Part shown: positions 1 to 6,215 of the stretch, piece after piece
Layout: every line of letters begins with the position of its first letter
Numbering within the stretch: the first letter of the stretch is position 1
From: Oscillospiraceae bacterium
Lineage (GTDB): Bacteria; Bacillota; Clostridia; Oscillospirales; Acutalibacteraceae
DNA length: 10,450 bases
NCBI GenBank assembly: GCA_902796295.1
Contig: CADBOL010000179.1
Coordinates: 1 to 10,450 of the forward strand
Direction of reading: 5' to 3'
Made by a program: the position numbers and the translations under genes
Notes under the pieces: generated by a model
Told to the model about the DNA's origin: nothing
The model's database searches: none
What the model saw: the letters and a program-made list of their open reading frames with translations, nothing else

Positions 1-680
1 CCGATGCTTTCGGTGCGACAATTGAAGCGCTTGCAATTACATACGGATTCAATAATACCGGATTTATAAAATTTTATTATCAGGATGACAAGGCTGCTTT
101 AAGTATTTTTGACGGCAATGTTACTCTCTGCGCTTCAGACAGCGCTGATTTTGAAGAGCTGAATCTGTTTCTTGATTCAGCCGGATATAAATCGGTTAAA
201 TGCGAATATAATACAATGCTCAGACTCGGTCTCGGCATTGATGACTCGTCTTATATTGTCACTTATGAGTCATCACAGAGAATCAGGCCCGATAACTTTG
301 TTGATTCTTTTGAACTAAAAGACATCTATGAATTGCTGAAAGAATCCGGTTTTCCTACAGGCGATTATTCATCTTTTAAAGCAGATATCTGCTCCAGAAT
401 GAATAAAGGAACCGCACGTTTCGGAGGAATAGCCGAAAACGAAATCCTTCTTACATGCTGTTTCAGATTGTTTGAAGGCAGTAAAAGCGTGCTTCTCGGC
501 GCACTTGTCACAAACCCTGCCGCCAGAGGACGGGGTCTTGCTTCAAAAGCCGTCACATATATGACGAGCAGCGATAAACCTTCTTTTCTCTTTTGCCGAA
601 ACGACAGTCTTCTTGCCTTTTACAGTAAATGCGGCTTTAAGCAATACGGTAAATGGGCTATTTCTTACAAGGAGAGATGA
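1..680 (+). CDS. GNAT family N-acetyltransferase, 5' end outside window
   Basis: The reading frame is open from base 3 to the TGA at 678-680, giving 225 visible residues, so the gene starts left of the window. The first in-frame ATG, at 216, is internal: the translation before it reads as normal protein and ends in a segment (FEELNLFLDSAGYK) of the kind found in the N-terminal half of clostridial GNAT proteins. The acetyl-CoA binding motif A is visible at about 534-551, where ARGRGLA fits the R-x-x-G-x-A pattern. It follows a beta strand ending in LGALVTNP and precedes a helix. A late FYSKCGFKQYG segment matches the usual end of the fold. Such enzymes move an acetyl group from acetyl-CoA to an amine; the substrate cannot be told. 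The protein appears cytoplasmic. Its stop overlaps the start region of the next gene, so the two are probably cotranscribed. Confidence 0.85.
   Translation, partial: DAFGATIEALAITYGFNNTGFIKFYYQDDKAALSIFDGNVTLCASDSADFEELNLFLDSAGYKSVKCEYNTMLRLGLGIDDSSYIVTYESSQRIRPDNFVDSFELKDIYELLKESGFPTGDYSSFKADICSRMNKGTARFGGIAENEILLTCCFRLFEGSKSVLLGALVTNPAARGRGLASKAVTYMTSSDKPSFLFCRNDSLLAFYSKCGFKQYGKWAISYKER
671..674 (+). promoter_or_regulatory. Ribosome binding site that sets the start of the YhhN-like gene
   Basis: The sequence AAGGAG (669-674) lies inside the last codons of the acetyltransferase gene. It is 8 bases before the ATG at 683 but only 2 bases before the ATG at 677, and it lies downstream of the ATG at 653. 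This favours 683 as the true start. Confidence 0.7.
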
Positions 681-682
681 TA

Positions 683-1375
683 ATGAATACCTTGATTATA
701 GTTATTCTTACGGCGCTGACATTTGCCTTTGCGCTGGCCTGTATTTTGCTGCGCAGAAAGAATAAATCATTCGAGGGAATGGTCTGCAAATTTATGGCAA
801 GCTTCGGATTTATCGGAGTTGCCCTGGCAGGCAACTATATCCAGCAAGGAAGCCATATCGCATATTTCAGCTTTGTTCTAATAGCTTTGCTTTTCGGTTT
901 CTGCGGAGATATTTACCTGGGCGTTAAAGAAATCGCTCCCCTTTTCAGAAAAAAACTGATTCCCATCGGAACTGCCTTTTTCCTTGTAGGTCACATATTT
1001 TATATTATCGCTTTTACTACCGTTTACGGAATGGAATGGAAAACTCTTATTGCTTTTGCATGTACGGCCGCATTCGCTTTTGCGCTGGTAAAGGTTTTAA
1101 AGATGAAAATCGGCGGAGCTTTTGCCACTGTCTGCTGTGCATATTACGGCCTGCTCGGATGGAAAATTGCAATCTGTATCAATATGATTATGCACAGCTC
1201 ATGTACCGCAAATATATTCGCTCTGATCGGATCATGCCTGTTCCTTATCAGCGATACTTGCATTGGAATTCTGTATTTCACTCCGGTTAAAAAGAAAAAC
1301 GGTCTTGTTACGGCCGAACTCTCAACATACTATACCGCTCAGATACTCCTTGCACTGAGTGTCGCGGTCAGATAA
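683..1375 (+). CDS. YhhN/TMEM86 family membrane protein, probable lysoplasmalogenase
   Basis: This is a 230-residue protein with about seven to eight hydrophobic segments. Known members of the YhhN/TMEM86 family hydrolyse the vinyl-ether bond of lysoplasmalogens in the membrane, releasing an aldehyde and a glycerophospho compound. Family landmarks visible here are Gly-Asp at residues 75-76 at the end of a helix (FGFCGDIYLG), Gly96 and His104 in the following helix (GTAFFLVGHIFY), Ser190-Asp191 in a late helix (LIGSCLFLISD), and a C-terminal YYTAQ at 216-220. These conserved acidic and histidine residues are the likely active site. Earlier in-frame ATGs at 653 and 677 exist, but the ribosome binding site fits 683. 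The gene follows the acetyltransferase without a gap, and the next ribosome binding site begins at its stop codon. Family assignment is good; the substrate is inferred from the family. Confidence 0.82.
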   Translation: MNTLIIVILTALTFAFALACILLRRKNKSFEGMVCKFMASFGFIGVALAGNYIQQGSHIAYFSFVLIALLFGFCGDIYLGVKEIAPLFRKKLIPIGTAFFLVGHIFYIIAFTTVYGMEWKTLIAFACTAAFAFALVKVLKMKIGGAFATVCCAYYGLLGWKIAICINMIMHSSCTANIFALIGSCLFLISDTCIGILYFTPVKKKNGLVTAELSTYYTAQILLALSVAVR

Positions 1376-1387
1376 GGAGATAAATAT

Positions 1388-1828
1388 ATGCGTAAATTTA
1401 TAATTCTGGTTTTATGCGCTCTTTGCTTAGCGGGAATGTTTACATCCTGTAAGAAAAAAGACGGACTTTCAAAAGCGGAAATTAAAACAGTTGAAACCGC
1501 CCCTTTTAAAACCGTCAGAACAGTATACGGTCCCAAAGGCGCCAACAGGAAGTTTTTCTGGGATATTGTCAAAGCCGACGGAAGCATTGACAGCTTCGAG
1601 GTCAGAACCAACGAAAAGAATGTCGGGAAGGCTCTTTCGAGCGTTGCGCTGGCTAAGTTTACAGAAGACGATGAAGGAAAAATAACCGATATATCCATTT
1701 CGGGATATAATCTTGATGAAGGCATGAAATGGGTGTTTTATGTTAACGGCGAGATATCGGAAAGCGATCCGAATAATACCGAAATCAAAAGCGGCACCGT
1801 ATATTCTTTCCGCCAGGTAAAAGATTAA
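1388..1828 (+). CDS. Small lipoprotein with DUF4430-like domain
   Basis: The 146-residue protein starts with a short basic N-terminus and a hydrophobic stretch ending in FTSC (residues 18-21). This is an acceptable lipobox, so Cys21 is probably lipidated and the protein is tethered to the outer face of the membrane. Residues 60-145 resemble the DUF4430 (transcobalamin C-terminal-like) fold: a VKADGSIDSFEV strand, a central helix, then WVFYVNGE at 115-122 and a closing IKSGTVYSFRQV. In Firmicutes such domains are often found in surface proteins and near cobalamin or ECF transport genes, but no transporter is visible here, so a binding role is speculative. The start has a strong AAGGAG at 1374-1379 with 8 bases of spacing. 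The next gene begins one base after its stop. Confidence 0.75.
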   Translation: MRKFIILVLCALCLAGMFTSCKKKDGLSKAEIKTVETAPFKTVRTVYGPKGANRKFFWDIVKADGSIDSFEVRTNEKNVGKALSSVALAKFTEDDEGKITDISISGYNLDEGMKWVFYVNGEISESDPNNTEIKSGTVYSFRQVKD

Positions 1829-1829
1829 A

Positions 1830-2195
1830 ATGCAGAGTGTTGACGAAGCACTTTCCAAACTCGAAAAATCATCATTCAGATCGGGATTCCGCCTGAATGA
1901 AACAGATTTAGAATATATAAACAAAAAAGGCATGGAAACCGTAAGATCCCATGCCTGTGATTTTGTTAAATCAAAGCTGTCCCCCGCCAATCCCGTCAAA
2001 GACGGAAAACAGACTCCGACTCACGGCCACCCTGTATTCAAGGCAATGCATGCGACGGCCTGCTGCTGCAGGGGCTGTCTTAATAAATGGTATAATGTGC
2101 CGAAAAACATTGAGCTGACTGAAATACAGCAGGAAAAGATAGTTAATCTGATTATGTCCTGGATTGAGCGTCAGATGTCACAATCAGGCAGTTGA
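1830..2195 (+). CDS. DUF4186 family protein, Cys/His-rich
   Basis: This is a 121-residue soluble protein. The C-terminal half carries the family signature: GHPVFKAMHATACCCRGC at about 66-83, then LNKWYNVPK and a terminal helix with IMSWIERQ. His65, His67, His74 and Cys78, 79, 80 and 83, together with His41 and Cys43, could form a metal or iron-sulfur site; this is inferred from residue content only. The family is of unknown function, usually about 100-130 residues, so this copy looks complete. It starts one base after the lipoprotein stop, with only a weak AGGT upstream, which suggests translational coupling. Its last 44 bases overlap the 3' end of the opposing phosphodiester glycosidase gene. 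Confidence 0.85.
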   Translation: MQSVDEALSKLEKSSFRSGFRLNETDLEYINKKGMETVRSHACDFVKSKLSPANPVKDGKQTPTHGHPVFKAMHATACCCRGCLNKWYNVPKNIELTEIQQEKIVNLIMSWIERQMSQSGS

Positions 2196-3264
2196 ATTCT
2201 TTCCTTATAAGCTTTGCTCTGGGTCTGAACAGATCGGCCGGTACGTTCCTGAGGACGAATTCATCTCCGTTTCGCGTATATACAATACTTGAGCCTCCGC
2301 CGTCAAGGTTTATTGCCCTGTCGGCTCCCGATTCTGTCATAAGTAAGGCGAGATCAACGAGAGTTGCTCCGTTTGAATACTCCGGGATTCTGCCGTCTGC
2401 AACGAGGAGAATTACGGTTCCGTCCGGTCTTACACCTGCTGCTGTACGCGGATGTCTTACATATGAAAACGGCTCAAGAGGGCCGAAATCATTTATCATG
2501 CCGTCTTTTACAATCAGTTCAAGACCCGATGCGGCCTGATCAAGCTCGTTTATAATATCCGGGCTTTCTGTAATATCTGTTATAACCGGTGAGCTGTCTT
2601 TCTTTATTGCAATAAAAGGCCTTTTACTGTCAGGATTTGCAATTACTCTTGAATTCTTAACACAAAGACCCGAAGGATGACAGTCTCCGAACATATCAAA
2701 GAAATCGGCGTTTACGGCAGCAACTGCCGGTACTCCGTTTTTAACCGCCGCTTCAATCATCTCGGGTACTTTTGCTTTGACATTAATACTCTCATATCCG
2801 TCGCCGGGAGTACCCACATATAATGAAGCGGGTTTTGTATCAACCTCGAGTGTAAAAACATTTACAGGTTTGCCTTCTTTATCCTCAAATAGTCTGTGAG
2901 TATAGATAACACCCGGTGATACTATTTCGCTCTCGGTCGATTTTCTTGTGAGCCTGCTGTCATATTCTTTCAGCAGCTCCTGCTTATCTGAAAATACAGG
3001 TTTATAATCAATCTTAATCGTTTTATACTTTTTTGATTTTTTTCTCTTTTTTACCAGAAAATCATAACCAGAAATACCGCTAATAATATGTTTCGGTATA
3101 TAAAACACATGGCTTTTAAGGTCATACGGTTCCTCATCATTGAATGAATCGGCAATTTCATTTTCGTTAATTTTTATTTTGGCGCAATATCCCCTTTTAT
3201 CGGTGCGCACAACAGCTTTTATTATTCCACCTGTATCGAGATACTCTGCCGATATGATTTTCAT
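2152..3264 (-). CDS. Phosphodiester glycosidase family protein (NAGPA-like) without signal peptide
   Basis: A 370-residue protein whose residues about 115-365 match the phosphodiester glycosidase family (formerly DUF2233). This family includes the lysosomal enzyme that removes GlcNAc from mannose-6-phosphate diesters. Conserved blocks are NADFFD (185-190), the P-x-G-L of HPSGLCV (196-202), HPRTAAG (271-277), VADGR (288-292), SNGATLVDLA (297-306) and NLDGGGSS (319-326), all typical of active members. Residues 1-70 form a beta-rich segment I do not recognise, joined by a Lys-rich linker (71-84). Bacterial relatives are usually exported, but no signal peptide or membrane segment is seen here. 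An ATG at 3273 also exists in frame, but AAAGGAG abuts it directly and sits 9 bases before the ATG at 3264. The natural substrate is unknown; wall or teichoic-acid-type glycan phosphodiesters are possible. Confidence 0.88.
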   Translation of the reverse strand: MKIISAEYLDTGGIIKAVVRTDKRGYCAKIKINENEIADSFNDEEPYDLKSHVFYIPKHIISGISGYDFLVKKRKKSKKYKTIKIDYKPVFSDKQELLKEYDSRLTRKSTESEIVSPGVIYTHRLFEDKEGKPVNVFTLEVDTKPASLYVGTPGDGYESINVKAKVPEMIEAAVKNGVPAVAAVNADFFDMFGDCHPSGLCVKNSRVIANPDSKRPFIAIKKDSSPVITDITESPDIINELDQAASGLELIVKDGMINDFGPLEPFSYVRHPRTAAGVRPDGTVILLVADGRIPEYSNGATLVDLALLMTESGADRAINLDGGGSSIVYTRNGDEFVLRNVPADLFRPRAKLIRKEFNCLIVTSDAQSRT

Positions 3265-3273
3265 TTCAACCAT

Positions 3274-3280
3274 CTCCTTT
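3274..3280 (-). promoter_or_regulatory. Ribosome binding site deciding the phosphodiester glycosidase start
   Basis: On the minus strand AAAGGAG runs straight into an ATG (3273-3271), which leaves no spacer, whereas the next in-frame ATG (3264-3262) lies 9 bases away. The downstream ATG is therefore preferred, which shortens the protein by three residues. Confidence 0.65.
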
Positions 3281-3284
3281 TATC

Positions 3285-3313
3285 ATTTTATCATTACATA
3301 AAATCAATATCAA
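3285..3313 (-). promoter_or_regulatory. Candidate sigma-A-type promoter for the phosphodiester glycosidase gene
   Basis: Read on the minus strand, TTGATA (3313-3308) is followed after exactly 17 bases by TAAAAT (3290-3285). Each box differs from consensus at one position. The expected transcription start would lie close to the ribosome binding site, so the 5' leader would be very short. No equally good promoter was seen in this spacer for the opposite strand. Confidence 0.5.
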
Positions 3314-3329
3314 GAATTATTTACTTACC

Positions 3330-3334
3330 GGAGG
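3330..3334 (+). promoter_or_regulatory. Ribosome binding site supporting a TTG start
   Basis: GGAGG at 3330-3334 lies 8 bases before the TTG at 3343. The next in-frame ATG is 18 codons further on and would remove the conserved N-terminal segment of the hemolysin III family, so the TTG start is favoured. Confidence 0.75.
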
Positions 3335-3342
3335 CAAAACCG

Positions 3343-4014
3343 TTGAAAGCAAAGCATAAACTTCCGCGCTATACATATAATGAAGAAAAACTGAATATGA
3401 TAACTCATATTATCGGCGCTGTATACGGCCTTGTTGTATTGATACTCTGTGTTGCAAGAGCCGGCTGGCACCGCAATCTTGCAGGCATTCTGTCCGGTAC
3501 GTTTTACGGATTATCAATGATTGCCGTCTATTCTATATCGAGTATTTATCACGGACTTGACCCTAAAAAGTCACTCAAGGGCAAAATTGTCATGCGCATT
3601 ATCGATCACTGCGATATATACGGCCTTATCGCCGGTTCTTTTGCTCCGGTCGCGATGACCGGGCTGAGGAAGCTTAATCCGTATGTTGCATATATATCTT
3701 TCGGCGTAGTCTGTCTCACATCAATAATCGGTATTGTCTTCACATCAATTGATTTATCAAAATACAAAGTTATATCATACGCTTCTTATTTTATAGCCGG
3801 CTGGGGAGTTCTCTTCACAATAAGGTGGCTGCTGAAAGCTTATCCGAAAGCTTTTATGATTATCATAATCATCGGAGGTTTTGTATATACCTCAGGTATG
3901 ATATTCTTCGGCCTTCACAGAAAAGGATATAAATACTTTCACGGTATTTTTCACATATTCATTTTCATCGGTTCTCTGATTATGTCTGTTCCGATTATTA
4001 TCTACTGCATGTAA
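3343..4014 (+). CDS. trhA: Hemolysin III / TrhA (PAQR) family membrane protein
   Basis: The 223-residue protein has seven hydrophobic segments and the metal-site residues of the PAQR superfamily. These are SSIYH (66-70, the S-x3-H pattern), RIIDHCDIY with Asp88-His89, and the C-terminal HGIFH (200-204, H-x3-H). The N-terminal EEKLNMITHIIGA block is also typical. Bacterial members are linked to membrane energetics and lipid homeostasis; the name hemolysin is historical and does not imply a toxin. Eukaryotic relatives act as receptors or ceramidases, and a zinc-dependent hydrolase activity is plausible but unproven here. It begins with TTG. The next gene starts 17 bases after its stop with its own ribosome binding site, so the two are probably on one transcript, with the promoter expected in the 69-base spacer upstream. 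Confidence 0.92.
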   Translation: MKAKHKLPRYTYNEEKLNMITHIIGAVYGLVVLILCVARAGWHRNLAGILSGTFYGLSMIAVYSISSIYHGLDPKKSLKGKIVMRIIDHCDIYGLIAGSFAPVAMTGLRKLNPYVAYISFGVVCLTSIIGIVFTSIDLSKYKVISYASYFIAGWGVLFTIRWLLKAYPKAFMIIIIIGGFVYTSGMIFFGLHRKGYKYFHGIFHIFIFIGSLIMSVPIIIYCM

Positions 4015-4031
4015 ATGAGAAAGGATTCAAT

Positions 4032-4949
4032 ATGACAAAATATTACATTGATATTCTCAACGCCGCTGCCAAAACAGATCCCAAAGGATTCATAGAGCAG
4101 TGCAGCGAAAACTATATATCTTCTGTTTGGGACGCGGCAACGATTTTCCTGGATAAAGGCAAAAAGATAATAATGCTTTCAGGTCCGAGTTCATCAGGCA
4201 AAACAACAACTGCAAGACTAATCAGTGAATTTCTTGAGAGAAGCGGGTGCGAGGTATATACGGTATCGCTTGATGATTTTTATCTGCCCGACAGAAGCGA
4301 ATATCCGCTCAATAAAGACGGCAGCATAAATTATGAAAGCATTTACGCTCTTGATCTGAAGATGATCAAAAAGTGTTTCAAAGAGCTGATTACCGAGGGT
4401 GAAAGCAATCTGCCCGTATTTGATTTTGAAAAGAAAACACGCTCCGAAGAAATCAACAATATCCGTCTCGGTAAAGACGGCGTAATGATTGTTGAGGGTA
4501 TTCACGGTCTGAATCCTCTGATAACGGATTATCTGCCGAATGACGCAATGGCCCGTCTGTATGTCAGCGTTTCATCAAGAATTTTTGACAAGAACGGGGA
4601 AATACTTCTCAGGAAAAGAAATTTGAGGCTTCTGAGAAGAATAGTCCGTGATAATCTTTTCAGAGATACAGATGTGTATACTACTCTTTCAAACTGGAAA
4701 AGCGTTATGGCAGGCGAAGACTCATATATATTCCCATACCGCAATCACGCCGATATCAAGCTTGATTCTTTTCACCCGTGTGAAGTCGGTCTGCTTGCAA
4801 CCGAAGCTCTGACTCTTCTCAACGGCGTTGACTGCACTCCTTATGACAAAATGGCAGAAAACCTGCTTGAAAAGTTGAGAAAATTCAGAATCATTGATCG
4901 CTCATATTTAGAGGGAGATTCTATGCTGTATGAATTCCTCGGTAAATAA
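4032..4949 (+). CDS. Uridine-kinase-like (Udk/PRK family) nucleoside kinase
   Basis: A cytoplasmic protein of 305 residues in the P-loop uridine kinase/phosphoribulokinase family. The Walker A loop is GPSSSGKT (51-58), with SLDDFYLPDR (79-88) for the substrate-side acidic pair, EGIHGLNP (155-162), an RRIVRD lid segment (202-207), and W222 through SVMAGE and IFP (224-235), ending in LYEFLGK. These blocks match the clostridial Udk-related family, whose longer members (about 550 residues) carry an N-terminal TGS/ThrRS-like region. That region is absent here and only about 45 residues precede the P-loop. The expected reaction is ATP-dependent phosphorylation of a nucleoside such as uridine or cytidine; exact specificity is not proven for this subgroup. 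AAAGGA lies 6 bases before the ATG. The alkaline phosphatase follows after 14 bases, consistent with nucleotide salvage. Confidence 0.88.
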   Translation: MTKYYIDILNAAAKTDPKGFIEQCSENYISSVWDAATIFLDKGKKIIMLSGPSSSGKTTTARLISEFLERSGCEVYTVSLDDFYLPDRSEYPLNKDGSINYESIYALDLKMIKKCFKELITEGESNLPVFDFEKKTRSEEINNIRLGKDGVMIVEGIHGLNPLITDYLPNDAMARLYVSVSSRIFDKNGEILLRKRNLRLLRRIVRDNLFRDTDVYTTLSNWKSVMAGEDSYIFPYRNHADIKLDSFHPCEVGLLATEALTLLNGVDCTPYDKMAENLLEKLRKFRIIDRSYLEGDSMLYEFLGK

Positions 4950-4963
4950 TAAAGGAGACTGCT

Positions 4964-6112
4964 ATGAAAAGAATATATAAATTACTGGTACTGACACTTG
5001 CATTTTTGATTACTGTTTCATGTATTACTCCCGCGTTTTCGATTGTATTAATCGACGAAGTAAAAAATGTTATAATTATGATCGGTGACGGGATGGGCGA
5101 AAATCATCTCGAGTGGACTAAATCCGAGCTGGGTGTTGAGCTTGAAATGGATAAATTACCTTACCAAGGCTACTCAAAAACCGATTCTCTCAGCGGTCTT
5201 ACCGACTCGGCAGCCGGAGGCACGGCACTCTCATGCGGTCTGCACTGTTTCAACAGCAATCTCGGCACACTTTCCGTGCTGATAAACGGTCACGGAGCAA
5301 TCGCTTTCAATTATATGAATGTCAGCGAAGCAGCTCTGAAAATCGGCAAAAAGGCAGGCATTGTCACATCGGATGTAAACTCGGGAGCCACACCGGCTTC
5401 TTTCAGTGTACATACATATAAGCGTGAACTTACAGAGGAAATCACAAAACAGCAGGCCGAGTGTAATCTTGATTTAATCTGGGCTGCCGATAACGGTGTA
5501 TCAGATAAAAAGATGTTTGAGGATAACGGCTGGACTTACTCAACAACCGAAGATGAACTGAAAGAGCTCGATAAAAACAAACGCTCATTTGCAGCGATAA
5601 AGGGAAATATTTTTTACGACACCGGAGATGAAAACGACGCTCCCCTGAGTGAACTCACGGCGCTTGCCATTGAGAGACTCGATAATGAAAGTGGATTCTT
5701 TCTGATGGTCGAGGGAGCTCATATAGACAAAAACAGCCACTCAAACATAAAAGACGGAATGATGAATTCTCTCGTTGAGTTTGACAAAGCAGTCAAATGT
5801 GCGGTTGATTTCGCTAAGGAAGACGGAAACACTATTGTAATTGTTACAGCCGACCATGAGACCGGAGCAATCACAAAAGATGAGAACGGACAATACGGAT
5901 TCACTTCCGGCGACCATTCAAAAGCGGATGTTCCTCTGAGATTATTCGGCTCTGACGGACTGGTTAAAAACGGTGAACATGTTGCAAATAAAGAAGTCGG
6001 AAAATTCATTGCGAAAAAGCTCGGATATACAGAAAGATTCCCGGTAATGACTTTTAATCCCGATTTCTTCAAAGAACTCTTTTCTGCCGTTATCGCATCA
6101 ATCAAGGATTAA
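4964..6112 (+). CDS. Secreted alkaline phosphatase (PhoA superfamily)
   Basis: A complete 382-residue alkaline phosphatase. The first 26 residues form a signal peptide with basic KRIYK, a hydrophobic core and a TPAFS cleavage site, so the enzyme is exported. Catalytic residues can be mapped: Asp42 in GDGMG (metal), Ser82 in LTDSAAGGTALSCG (the phosphorylated nucleophile), Thr143 in SGATPA (metal), Arg154 in HTYKR (phosphate binding), Glu250, Asp255 and His259 in MVEGAHIDKNSH, Asp297-His298 in VTADHETG, and His318 in TSGDHS. All main ligands are present, so it should be an active phosphomonoesterase releasing phosphate from nucleotides, sugar phosphates and similar molecules outside the cell. 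AAAGGAG (4951-4957) is 6 bases before the ATG. It is the last gene of the plus-strand run and is followed by a terminator. Phosphate control would be expected, but I saw no Pho box in the short gap upstream. Confidence 0.95.
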   Translation: MKRIYKLLVLTLAFLITVSCITPAFSIVLIDEVKNVIIMIGDGMGENHLEWTKSELGVELEMDKLPYQGYSKTDSLSGLTDSAAGGTALSCGLHCFNSNLGTLSVLINGHGAIAFNYMNVSEAALKIGKKAGIVTSDVNSGATPASFSVHTYKRELTEEITKQQAECNLDLIWAADNGVSDKKMFEDNGWTYSTTEDELKELDKNKRSFAAIKGNIFYDTGDENDAPLSELTALAIERLDNESGFFLMVEGAHIDKNSHSNIKDGMMNSLVEFDKAVKCAVDFAKEDGNTIVIVTADHETGAITKDENGQYGFTSGDHSKADVPLRLFGSDGLVKNGEHVANKEVGKFIAKKLGYTERFPVMTFNPDFFKELFSAVIASIKD

Positions 6113-6147
6113 CTTATATTAAATTCAATATCAATATTACACAGATT

Positions 6148-6187
6148 AAGCCCACAGGTTTATTTTAGACCTGTGAGCTTATTTTTA
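6148..6187 (+). terminator. Intrinsic terminator after the alkaline phosphatase gene
   Basis: The left arm AAGCCCACAGGT (6148-6159) pairs with ACCTGTGAGCTT (6169-6180), giving ten of eleven or more base pairs with a single C/A mismatch and a 9-base loop. It is followed directly by the T-rich ATTTTTAT. On the opposite strand no T-run follows the stem, so it mainly serves the plus-strand operon that ends at 6112. Confidence 0.85.
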
Positions 6188-6215
6188 TCAGTAAATCTTT
6201 CGATGATTGAAATAA

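Larger units (their letters stand above)
3274..3342. other. Divergent 69-base intergenic spacer
   Basis: This AT-rich spacer separates the minus-strand phosphodiester glycosidase gene from the plus-strand TrhA gene and must hold control signals for both. It contains the minus-strand promoter and two ribosome binding sites listed separately. A TAAAAT at 3299-3304 could be a plus-strand -10 box, but no matching -35 was found. Confidence 0.5.

Noticed and set aside
1469..1999. Long open frame on the minus strand (176 codons) opposite the lipoprotein and DUF4186 genes
   Set aside because: It lies antisense to two genes with family signatures, has no family resemblance itself and no convincing ribosome binding site.
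3010..3056. T-rich tract that resembles a terminator tail
   Set aside because: It lies within the phosphodiester glycosidase gene, encodes its Lys-rich linker, and has no hairpin before it.
3836..3858. Direct repeat GAAAGCTT ... GAAAGCTT
   Set aside because: Short repeat inside the TrhA coding region, explained by the encoded residues.
3343..4014. Possible toxin (hemolysin III)
   Set aside because: The name is historical; the sequence is a standard PAQR/TrhA membrane protein and nothing nearby suggests a toxin system.
5719..6105. Minus-strand open frame (128 codons) opposite the alkaline phosphatase 3' half
   Set aside because: The phosphatase frame there holds metal-binding motifs; the reverse frame is a shadow.
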